From the NCBI GenBank assembly GCA_013698055.1, contig JACCVS010000176.1:1-5187 (forward strand): 5,187 nt of DNA, written 5' to 3'. The translations under genes were made by a program, and so were the position numbers. Below, piece by piece: positions 1 to 5,187 of the stretch. Below the pieces are notes generated by a model that made no database searches, was not told the DNA's origin, and worked only from the letters and a program-made list of their open reading frames with translations. Position 1 is the stretch's first letter, and every line of letters starts with the position of its first letter. Origin of the DNA: Acidobacteriota bacterium (lineage in GTDB: Bacteria; Acidobacteriota; Blastocatellia; Pyrinomonadales; Pyrinomonadaceae).

Positions 1-242
1 GTCACGCTTGATGGAAGTTTTCATTATCATCAAGCATCAGGTGAAATCCGTCTAAACATTTCATCTTAAGCCTTCGTATATTTCTTCTCGCGGAAAAAAT
101 CTTTCTTTTCTTTAGCAAATTAGGAATGTCGCTCAGAGTTCAAAGATTATTGCGTGCTATTAGCCAACTGGTATGGATGCGGCTTTCATCAAACGTGCCG
201 TATCGCAGTTGCCGTCCCCAATTTTAATAACCAAACCTGTAC
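1..242. other. AT-rich leader upstream of the M28 peptidase gene
   Basis: This stretch has no convincing complete gene. Plus-strand frame 1 is open from the window edge to a TAA at 67-69, giving 22 residues ending in RLNISS. That could be the tail of an upstream co-directional gene, but so short an open frame is expected often by chance. Bases 50-175 are markedly more AT-rich than the rest of the window, as expected for a promoter region, yet I could not find a -35/-10 pair close enough to consensus to call. The peptidase promoter probably lies here, at an undetermined position. Confidence 0.3.
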
Positions 243-247
243 GGAGG
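243..247 (+). promoter_or_regulatory. Ribosome binding site of the M28 peptidase gene
   Basis: A GGAGG core lies 4 bases before the ATG at 252. The spacing is slightly short but workable. It supports this ATG as the start, as does the signal peptide that begins at that codon. Confidence 0.75.
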
Positions 248-251
248 ATAC

Positions 252-1958
252 ATGCTTCGAAGATTCGTCCTGACTTTTGTCTTGATTACCTCGCTGGTCA
301 GTCCACTGCCAGCCATTTACGCGCAACGCAAGAGCGGCAAGACTGCGGCAGCAACTGCTCCGGCATCCAGCTTGGCGACTGCCCGACGCCTCGCCGACCA
401 GATCACTGCGGCGCAGTTGAAGGATTACCTTCACTTCGTCGCTTCAGACGAAATGGAAGGACGCGATACGCCTTCGCGCGGCCTCGACCTCACGGCCAAG
501 TTTATCGCGCTGAATCTCTCTCGCTGGGGACTCAAGCCCGCCGGTGACAACGGCACATACTTCCAGCGCATCGCCATGCAGCGCGTTAAATTAGACGCCG
601 CGAACACACGCGCCGAGGTAAACGGGCAAGCCTTCAGCTTCGGCGAGGATTTGCTGGCTCAGCCCATTGCCGGAACCGCCAGCGCGCCGCTTATCTACGT
701 CGGCCACGGGTGGGTCATCAAGAGCAAGAACATAGACGCTTATCAGGGCATTGACGTGAAAGATAAGATTGTGGTGGTCTTGGGCGGAGGGTTGCCGAAA
801 GGCGTCAGCTTCGCAGACTTGAGCAGCGGCAAGCAGGGCGTTGATTGGATCAATCCCGATGCTTATGCGGAGACTCACGGCGCGAAAGCCATCATCGCCA
901 TTCCCAACAAGCAGATGCTTACCAACTGGCAAAGAATCAGCCAGAACTTTACGACCACCGGAACACTTTCCATCGAGAAATTTAAGAAGCCGGACGAAGC
1001 CCCGAAAGTTCCGAGAATCACCCTGTCGGAAAAGGCGCTCAACGCTCTCATGCAGGGAGAAACACAAACAGCCGCAACTCTGCTCAACCGCGATCAGGCT
1101 GAGAGCATCAAGGCTTTCGATTTCAGTGCGAACAAGAAAGTGAGCTTGAACGTCGTCACCAAAATCGAGCAAATCTTTACGCAGAACGTCGTGGCGATTG
1201 CCGAAGGACGCGACTCAGTGCTCAAGAACGAATACGTTGCGCTCGGCGCGCATTATGATCACGTCGGGACTGGGTCGCCCGGCGGTGGCCGTGCGCCTTC
1301 GCTCAAAGGCGAGACGAGCGACACCATCTGGAACGGCGCGGACGACGACGGCTCCGGCACAGTCGCCCTGATGGCGGTCGCCGAAACTTTAGGGAAGAAT
1401 CCTCCGCCGAAGCGCTCGGTTCTCTTCGTCTGGCACTGCGGCGAGGAAAAGGGTTTGTGGGGATCGCGCTACTTCGTCGAAAACCCGACCGTTCCGCTCG
1501 ACCGTATCGTCACGCAGATCAACATAGACATGATCGGGCGAAGCAAGGCCGCTGGCGACTCGAACGCTGCGAACGTCACACTCTCCGGTCCGAACGAAGT
1601 CTACGTCATCGGCTCAAAGTTGATGAGCACGCAGTTGGGCGAGTTAAGCGAGAGCACCAACCACGCCTATCTGAATCTGACCTTGAATTACAAGTATGAC
1701 GATCCGAAAGACCCGAACCGCTTCTTCTATCGTTCGGATCACTACAACTATGCGAAGAAGGGCGTGCCTATCATCTTCTACTTCGACGGCGAGCATGAAG
1801 ACTATCACCGTCCCGGCGATCATCCCGAAAAGATTGATTACCAGAAGATGGAAAAGGTCACACGCACCGTCTTCGTCACCATGTGGGAACTCGCCGAGAG
1901 GGCAACACGCCCGGTCGTTGACAAGCCCCTGGCGGCAGATGCGGCGGGCGACAACTGA
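252..1958 (+). CDS. Secreted M28-family zinc metallopeptidase with PA-like domain
   Basis: Complete 568-residue protein, predicted to be an exported di-zinc aminopeptidase or carboxypeptidase acting in the periplasm or outside the cell. Residues 1-24 form a signal peptide: basic MLRR, a hydrophobic core, and a likely cut after AIYA. Residues about 120-290 resemble a protease-associated (PA) insert, with GIDVKDKIVVVLGG at 166-179 and GAKAIIAIPN at 210-219. The catalytic M28 fold follows. By alignment with known M28 enzymes, the zinc ligands are H334 (in GAHYDH), bridging D365 (in NGADDDGSG), E399 (in CGEEKGLWGS), D426 (in NIDMIGR) and H519 (in DYHRPGDHP). E398 is the expected general base. All are present, so the enzyme should be active. 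The substrate cannot be read from the sequence. The gene converges on the S23 gene, and a heptad-repeat hairpin starts one base after its stop codon. No operon partner is visible. Family assignment is firm; the PA call is likely. Confidence 0.95.
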   Translation: MLRRFVLTFVLITSLVSPLPAIYAQRKSGKTAAATAPASSLATARRLADQITAAQLKDYLHFVASDEMEGRDTPSRGLDLTAKFIALNLSRWGLKPAGDNGTYFQRIAMQRVKLDAANTRAEVNGQAFSFGEDLLAQPIAGTASAPLIYVGHGWVIKSKNIDAYQGIDVKDKIVVVLGGGLPKGVSFADLSSGKQGVDWINPDAYAETHGAKAIIAIPNKQMLTNWQRISQNFTTTGTLSIEKFKKPDEAPKVPRITLSEKALNALMQGETQTAATLLNRDQAESIKAFDFSANKKVSLNVVTKIEQIFTQNVVAIAEGRDSVLKNEYVALGAHYDHVGTGSPGGGRAPSLKGETSDTIWNGADDDGSGTVALMAVAETLGKNPPPKRSVLFVWHCGEEKGLWGSRYFVENPTVPLDRIVTQINIDMIGRSKAAGDSNAANVTLSGPNEVYVIGSKLMSTQLGELSESTNHAYLNLTLNYKYDDPKDPNRFFYRSDHYNYAKKGVPIIFYFDGEHEDYHRPGDHPEKIDYQKMEKVTRTVFVTMWELAERATRPVVDKPLAADAAGDN

Positions 1959-2040
1959 CAGAAGGCAGAAAGCAGAAGGCGGAAGGCAGCAAACGAGGAG
2001 CTTGCTGTCTTCCGCCTTCTACCCACTGCCTTCTGCTTTA
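1959..2040. repeat. Heptad-repeat palindrome (AGAAGGC type) between convergent genes
   Basis: The left arm reads as consecutive 7-mers AGAAGGC (1960-1966), AGAAAGC (1967-1973), AGAAGGC (1974-1980) and GGAAGGC (1981-1987), then AGCAA. The right arm (2002-2039) is its inverted copy: its reverse complement carries AAGGCAG, a degenerate unit TGGGTAG, AAGGCGG, AAGACAG and CAA. By eye about 26 of 31 positions match across the arms, with a 9-base loop at 1993-2001. The element begins one base after the peptidase stop and runs into the S23 stop codon (2038-2040). It could fold in transcripts from either side and help end or stabilise them, but neither side has a U-run, so I do not call it a Rho-independent terminator. 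Confidence 0.85.
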
Positions 2041-2409
2041 CCTGGGCGCAAATTTTTCTGGGTGGGCTATCATAGCGCCCAACATTTTGCCGAGTTCTTC
2101 GTAGTTTGTGGTCAGCTTCTCGTACTGCTCAAATGGTAAATAGCCGCAGTCGCGAGCGAAGTCGAGCCAAACTTGTGTCTCGGTTGCTTCAGCATCAGAA
2201 TCAGCCAACTTACTGACGAGCATATTAGGATACTGCCGCTTTCTAAAACCCTCAGCAATATTTGCCGCAACGCTACGAGATGAACGACGAATCTGATCAG
2301 TCAGCGAATATCGCTCATCCTTTGGGAAGGTTTTCGATAAGCTAAAGATTTCCATCGCCAGCTTATAAGCAAGTTGATAAACTCTCAAATCTCTATGTCC
2401 ACGAAGCAT
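2038..2409 (-). CDS. S23-type four-helix-bundle protein
   Basis: The 123-residue protein belongs to the family first found in intervening sequences of 23S rRNA genes, now usually annotated as four helix bundle protein. It is structurally related to Avd, the accessory protein of diversity-generating retroelements. Family hallmarks are visible: DLRVYQLAYKLAMEIF near the N-terminus, FPKDERYSLTDQIRRSS at 28-44, then the signature SVAANIAEGFRKR at 46-58, and two further amphipathic helices. Length is typical. I chose the ATG at 2409 over the in-frame ATG at 2484 because it follows an AAGGAG site and starts the conserved fold. The longer version would add 25 residues, partly encoded by heptad repeats (GGRQKAEGR), and overlap the preceding gene. 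Family members bind nucleic acid or partner proteins; the role of this stand-alone copy is unknown. It may be co-transcribed with the membrane protein gene 49 bases upstream. Confidence 0.92.
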   Translation of the reverse strand: MLRGHRDLRVYQLAYKLAMEIFSLSKTFPKDERYSLTDQIRRSSRSVAANIAEGFRKRQYPNMLVSKLADSDAEATETQVWLDFARDCGYLPFEQYEKLTTNYEELGKMLGAMIAHPEKFAPR

Positions 2410-2415
2410 TGTCAA

Positions 2416-2421
2416 CTCCTT
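2416..2421 (-). promoter_or_regulatory. Ribosome binding site deciding the S23 start
   Basis: On the minus strand AAGGAG is followed by TTGACA and then the ATG at 2409, a 6-base spacing that is close to ideal. It lies between the heptad array and the start codon. It is the reason for preferring the 123-residue form over the 148-residue open frame. Confidence 0.8.
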
Positions 2422-2425
2422 ATTC

Positions 2426-2455
2426 CTGCCTTCTGCTTTCTGCCTTCCGCCTTCT
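2426..2455. repeat. Heptad-repeat array (AGAAGGC type) upstream of the S23 gene
   Basis: Read on the minus strand this is AGAAGGC, GGAAGGC, AGAAAGC, AGAAGGC, AG. It has the same four 7-mers as the left arm at 1960-1989 on the plus strand, in shuffled order and opposite orientation. The two arrays therefore form an inverted pair enclosing the S23 gene. It begins 3 bases beyond the stop codon of the membrane protein gene (2459-2461), in the minus-strand reading direction, so almost no other intergenic sequence is left. Confidence 0.85.
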
Positions 2456-2458
2456 TTT

Positions 2459-4711
2459 TCATCTCCATTCTCCGAAACGCTCACGCGCCGTTTCCCTGCG
2501 CTCGTTAAGTCGTTCGCGCACTCTCAGGATTTGCTCGTGGCGAAATTCCAGCAATCCCCAGATGAGCAAGATCAGCGCTCCGGTCGAGATCAGGTAAACC
2601 TTCAAAGGTATCTGTACCCAGTCAACGCTCGTCAGCGCCAGCGAGGAGAGTTCCAGCGCGAGCGCCGTTGCGCCAATAATCACGGGCGCGCGAAGGCGTT
2701 CCACGACGCCGAAGATGACGAGCGCGAGCGAGGCGCAGAGCGCCATTAGATCGCGCCACGGAGCGGGCACATCCAGAAGCAATCGGTATTGCAGCGCGTG
2801 AAGCAGCAGCGGAGCGGCAAGCAAAACGCTCCCCGCCCATAACAGCAAGCTCATATCCCACGCTGATTCAATCCAACTACCACGCAATCCTAGATAGGCC
2901 ACAAACAGCAGCAGGATGGCGACGGGCGAAGTGTAAAGCTCTATGTCACTGACAGGGTCGTATCCGGCGTGCAAGGCTGCAAGGACGAAAGCAACGATGA
3001 GCGCAAACAGACCGGCGCGAAAGTAACGCACGCGCTCCTGTGCTTTAACCCTGAGACTTGCGCCGAGCAGCAACACCCCGGTTGTTCCGAACACTACTGA
3101 TGGCGCAAGCAAGAGCGGATCGCCCACACGCAAGTGAATAATCGCCTGCACAACGAAAAGCGATGCGAGCGTGTAGGCCAGAGAGACGTGCGCCAGTGTT
3201 TCGCCTGCCGACTCCTCATCAAAGCGCAGCGAGCCGGAAACCGCATACGTCGAGGCAAGAAAGATGAGAATCAGGCTGTGCGCGAAGGGTGACGCCGGAG
3301 CGATAGAGATAACAGGATAAGTCACAGCCGCAAGCACGACGATCACCGTCAGGCTCGCGCGGTGAAGCGCAAGCGCAATCGCATCGCTTTCCAATGACCG
3401 CGCCGTCAGAGCAATGATGAATGCGGTTGATGCAAGCAGTAAAAGCTGAGTCGAGCCTGACAATCTGAGACCATCCGCCACGAGTGATTCGATACAGAAG
3501 AGAGCCAGCGCGCTCGTCGTATAGAGAGGCGCGCGTCTCTGCGTGAAGATGCGACGGCCTGTGAACCATGTCGCGTAAGCTATGGCCGCGAACAGCAGGA
3601 TAGCTGTGCCCGCATCGTATTCGCGCGCGCGCAGATGAAAGAGGCCATCACTGAAAGATGGGGATGAGCCGAATCGCAAAGGCATGTAAAAGAGCAGGCT
3701 GAGCGTTGCGCCCGCGAGCGCAACATGCACGAGCGGTGTCCCCCATAGCTCATAGCTCAAACGGCTAACGCCGGACGATGAGCGATGGGCGATGGACGAT
3801 GGAGGGACGATGCCCGGCGCTTGCCCATCATCCATCGTCCATCGTCCGGCGTCGTTCCTGGCAAGGAACAATCTTGAGAGATGAAGGAAAGCGAGTGAGA
3901 CAATCATCAGTGCCAGTGTGTAAAGTCCAAAGGCTTCATGCTCGACGCGGTAGATAATCGCCCAGACGGTGCTGATGGTGGCTAGGCTGGCGAGATAGAC
4001 ATAGAGTTTTTCGCGCAGGATCACAGCCGTCAATGCATACAGCAAAGCGCAGATTGCGCAGACGAGCCACGCCCGCCCGCCATCGTCAAACAGGCCGGAG
4101 CGCGCTAGAAACCAGAAGTTGACGGGAACGAGCAGCGAACCGATGAGCGTCAAGGCTCGACCCGTTAACAGCAACCGCGTCCGCAAGATTGTCAGCCATC
4201 CGGAGAATGTGATGGCGATTGTCCCGATAGCTAGTAGCGTTGCCTGAATAATCGGCTCTTGTAGTTTCAGGTAGAGAATATCGCGCAACCAGATGACGAC
4301 GCCGACGACGAGCATCGCCGCGCCGCTGTAGAGCAGAATGCGTATCGTGCGCGGGTCGGCGAGCGTTGCGAGAAGTGAGCGGCGTGGGCTTTCTGGCTTT
4401 GTTGCGCGAGGCGAGGAATCTGCTGGTGGCGGAACGCGCGGGCTTGCTCTTCTGTGGCTGGAATTTAGTTGTGCGCGCAGTTCCTCACGCCGTCGCTCGT
4501 AGCTTTCGCGCAATTCCCTTGCCTGCTCCAAGCCGAGCAAATCCTCATTCTCCCAGCGCGGCAATTCCGAGAGGAGATAGTTGACGCTGCGAATCTGCTC
4601 CGCAAGTGACTCGTCCAAGTTTGAGCCGCACACTCCGCAAACGCCTTTGCCGGGCAAAACTTCAGCGCGGCAGATTGGACACCGTGAGCGCTCAGGGGCT
4701 TGGTAAGACAT
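2459..4711 (-). CDS. Polytopic membrane protein with N-terminal zinc ribbon, function unknown
   Basis: The 750-residue protein has three parts. Residues 11-28 form a zinc ribbon (CPIC at 11-14, CGVC at 25-28). Residues about 34-85 are charged and probably coiled-coil, followed by a Pro/Ser-rich linker to about 115. From residue 124 on there are roughly 20 hydrophobic segments, for example 124-142, 184-203, 260-283, 325-343, 453-471, 563-581, 655-670 and 703-721. The tail 723-750 is basic and charged. The architecture resembles large bacterial proteins annotated as zinc-ribbon or DUF2157/SCO7613-C-like membrane proteins, but I cannot assign a function. Residues 287-315 are encoded by a heptad palindrome. 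The ATG at 4711 is the only plausible start: the frame upstream is repeat sequence with no start codon before a stop, and the zinc ribbon begins at residue 11. No Shine-Dalgarno precedes it. It lies 64 bases downstream of the rsmI stop and may depend on rsmI transcription. Confidence 0.85.
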   Translation of the reverse strand: MSYQAPERSRCPICRAEVLPGKGVCGVCGSNLDESLAEQIRSVNYLLSELPRWENEDLLGLEQARELRESYERRREELRAQLNSSHRRASPRVPPPADSSPRATKPESPRRSLLATLADPRTIRILLYSGAAMLVVGVVIWLRDILYLKLQEPIIQATLLAIGTIAITFSGWLTILRTRLLLTGRALTLIGSLLVPVNFWFLARSGLFDDGGRAWLVCAICALLYALTAVILREKLYVYLASLATISTVWAIIYRVEHEAFGLYTLALMIVSLAFLHLSRLFLARNDAGRWTMDDGQAPGIVPPSSIAHRSSSGVSRLSYELWGTPLVHVALAGATLSLLFYMPLRFGSSPSFSDGLFHLRAREYDAGTAILLFAAIAYATWFTGRRIFTQRRAPLYTTSALALFCIESLVADGLRLSGSTQLLLLASTAFIIALTARSLESDAIALALHRASLTVIVVLAAVTYPVISIAPASPFAHSLILIFLASTYAVSGSLRFDEESAGETLAHVSLAYTLASLFVVQAIIHLRVGDPLLLAPSVVFGTTGVLLLGASLRVKAQERVRYFRAGLFALIVAFVLAALHAGYDPVSDIELYTSPVAILLLFVAYLGLRGSWIESAWDMSLLLWAGSVLLAAPLLLHALQYRLLLDVPAPWRDLMALCASLALVIFGVVERLRAPVIIGATALALELSSLALTSVDWVQIPLKVYLISTGALILLIWGLLEFRHEQILRVRERLNERRETARERFGEWR
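3769..3851. repeat. In-frame heptad palindrome (GACGATG type) inside the membrane protein gene
   Basis: The two ends are a perfect 12-base inverted repeat, CGCCGGACGATG at 3769-3780 and its complement at 3840-3851. Inside, the left arm continues in 7-base steps (GAGCGAT, GGGCGAT, GGACGAT). The right arm, read in reverse complement, has GGACGAT, GGACGAT, GGATGAT. On the coding strand it specifies residues 287-315, a hydrophilic stretch containing WTMDDG and SSIAHRSSSG, between a membrane segment ending near 283 and one starting near 325. The reading frame is intact on both sides. Confidence 0.85.
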
Positions 4712-4715
4712 AAAA

Positions 4716-4787
4716 AGTGATGAGTGATGAGTGATGAGTGATGGGTAATGAGCAACTGCTATTACTCATCACTCATCACTCATCACT
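4716..4787. repeat. Heptad palindrome (AGTGATG type) between rsmI and the membrane protein gene
   Basis: The left arm is four exact AGTGATG units (4716-4743) plus a variant GGTAATG (4744-4750). The right arm is a variant TATTACT (4760-4766) plus three exact CATCACT units (4767-4787). The arms can pair over about 28 bases, the inner unit having two G-T or C-A positions depending on the strand. The right arm overlaps the end of rsmI and provides its TGA stop (4776-4778). The left arm ends 4 bases before the start codon of the membrane protein gene. It could form a strong hairpin in the joint transcript. Confidence 0.88.
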
Positions 4788-5187
4788 TTCCGATTGGTGG
4801 CGCGCAATGGTCAGGCGACGATATGCTTCGGGGCGACTGAGACCAAGTTCGCGCGCGACTTTTTTCAGCGCAGCGCGACTATCTAAACCTTCACTTTCAA
4901 GCGCGGCCACGCGCGCCGCGATGTTGGCCTCGGAATTCTCTTCGATAGTTTCGATGCCAATGACGGTGCGATCTATGATTAGTACCATCTCGCCGCGCGC
5001 CGCGTCTTCAATCGAGAAGCGTTCGGCCAATTCACTCAAACGCCCGCGCGCAATCTCTTCATGGAGCTTGGTTAACTCCCTGGCAACCGCAGCTTCACGC
5101 TCGCCCAAGATTTCGCGCGCGTCCGCGAGTGCCTGCGCGATTCGATGCGGCGATTCGTAAAAGATCAAAGTCGAATCGAGCGAGCGA
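4776..5187 (-). CDS. rsmI: RsmI, 16S rRNA (cytidine-1402 2'-O)-methyltransferase, C-terminal part
   Basis: This is a partial gene: 136 C-terminal codons are visible and the 5' part lies beyond the right edge. Family members are about 280 residues, so roughly half is seen. RsmI uses S-adenosylmethionine to methylate the 2'-O of C1402 in the 16S rRNA decoding centre and belongs to the tetrapyrrole methylase superfamily. Diagnostic motifs are LIFYESPHR near the start of the visible part, VARELTKLHEEIARG, GEMVLIID, and the small C-terminal helical domain (AALKKVARELGLSRPEAYRR). An in-frame TTG at 5168 is the leucine of LIFYESPHR, not a start. The last residues, SDE, and the stop codon are written by the AGTGATG heptad array, so the original C-terminus may have been slightly altered. 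That tail lies outside the conserved domains and should be harmless. Confidence 0.95.
   Translation of the reverse strand, partial: RSLDSTLIFYESPHRIAQALADAREILGEREAAVARELTKLHEEIARGRLSELAERFSIEDAARGEMVLIIDRTVIGIETIEENSEANIAARVAALESEGLDSRAALKKVARELGLSRPEAYRRLTIARHQSESDE

Larger units (their letters stand above)
1959..2455. mobile_element. Putative S23 cassette bounded by inverted heptad arrays
   Basis: About 497 bases comprise an outer heptad array on the plus strand (1960-1989), an inner inverted copy (2002-2039), the S23 gene with its own ribosome binding site, and an outer array in inverse orientation (2426-2455). The unit fills the entire gap between the stop codons of the peptidase gene and the membrane protein gene. 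This suggests an inserted module rather than a gene with ordinary flanks. I found no target-site duplication and no transposase. Mobility is inference; the alternative is that heptad repeats accumulated independently on both sides of an old gene. Confidence 0.35.

Noticed and set aside
6..35. Inverted repeat GCTTGAT / ATCAAGC as a terminator of an upstream gene
   Set aside because: The stem is only 7 bases with a 16-base loop and no T-run follows; it is too weak to call.
1..69. Tail of an upstream gene ending at TAA 67-69
   Set aside because: Twenty-two open codons are not significant and carry no motif; noted only as a possibility in the leader entry.
148..177. Promoter with TTGCGT and TATGGA boxes at 16-base spacing
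   Set aside because: Each box matches the sigma-70 consensus at only three of six positions, which is expected by chance in this AT-rich stretch.
173..547. Open frame overlapping the peptidase start on the plus strand
   Set aside because: It has no ribosome site, no recognisable domain and an Arg/Pro-rich composition typical of out-of-frame translation of a GC-rich gene. The 252 frame has a signal peptide and full M28 motifs.
591..1172. 193-residue antisense frame within the peptidase gene
   Set aside because: It lies wholly opposite the coding strand of a well-supported gene, shows no family motif and is explained by codon bias of the true frame.
1959..2455. CRISPR array or tRNA-like structure
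   Set aside because: The repeated units are 7 bases and directly adjacent, with no spacers and no cas genes; nothing folds as a tRNA.
3219..3569. Minus-strand frame of 116 residues inside the membrane protein gene
   Set aside because: It is an alternate frame of the same strand with no ribosome site; the long frame has consistent membrane segments across this interval.
3745..3758. Two adjacent copies of ATAGCTC near the intragenic palindrome
   Set aside because: It also has period 7, but two copies in coding sequence (SYELW) with no inverted partner are likely chance.
3854..3869. Small perfect hairpin GTTCCT-GGCA-AGGAAC next to the palindrome
   Set aside because: Six base pairs inside coding sequence; no reason to assign a function.
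4465..4755. Minus-strand frame beginning MLITHHSSLITHH
   Set aside because: Its start is a translation of the AGTGATG heptads (a 7-residue protein period) and the rest is an alternate frame of the membrane protein gene.
4738..5160. Plus-strand frame of 140 residues opposite rsmI
   Set aside because: It is the antisense shadow of rsmI: Ser/Ala/Arg-rich, beginning in the repeat, with no domain.

Overview
The window looks like a chromosomal segment of a moderately GC-rich, Gram-negative-type soil or environmental bacterium. Acidobacteriota (Blastocatellia-like) is my best guess, from the style of the secreted M28 peptidase, the S23-type four-helix-bundle gene and the many heptanucleotide palindromes. 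There is no rRNA or other decisive marker, so this assignment is tentative.

Layout, left to right. Bases 1-251 are an AT-rich leader that may hold the last codons of an upstream gene. Bases 252-1958 (+) encode a complete secreted M28-family zinc peptidase with a PA-like insert. It converges on three minus-strand genes. In their transcription order these are: the C-terminal part of rsmI (4776-5187, cut by the window edge), a 750-residue polytopic membrane protein with an N-terminal zinc ribbon (2459-4711), and a 123-residue S23/four-helix-bundle protein (2038-2409). The three could be one transcription unit, but they have no evident shared pathway. RsmI is a housekeeping 16S rRNA methyltransferase, the membrane protein is of unknown function, and the S23 protein belongs to a family of unsettled role.

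The most notable feature is the repeats. All three gaps between complete genes are occupied by short tandem arrays with a strict 7-base period, usually arranged as inverted pairs. The heptamers differ from place to place: AGAAGGC/GGAAGGC around the S23 gene, AGTGATG between rsmI and the membrane protein gene, and GACGATG-like units inside the membrane protein gene. The intragenic palindrome stays in frame and adds about 29 hydrophilic residues between two membrane segments. The AGTGATG palindrome supplies the rsmI stop codon and leaves the next gene without a Shine-Dalgarno sequence. The S23 gene is bracketed by heptad arrays that fill the whole space between its neighbours' stop codons, so it looks like a small cassette. 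I read this as one class of heptad-palindrome element, with varying unit sequence, that spreads in this genome, with an S23 gene inside one copy. That reading is inference from one window.
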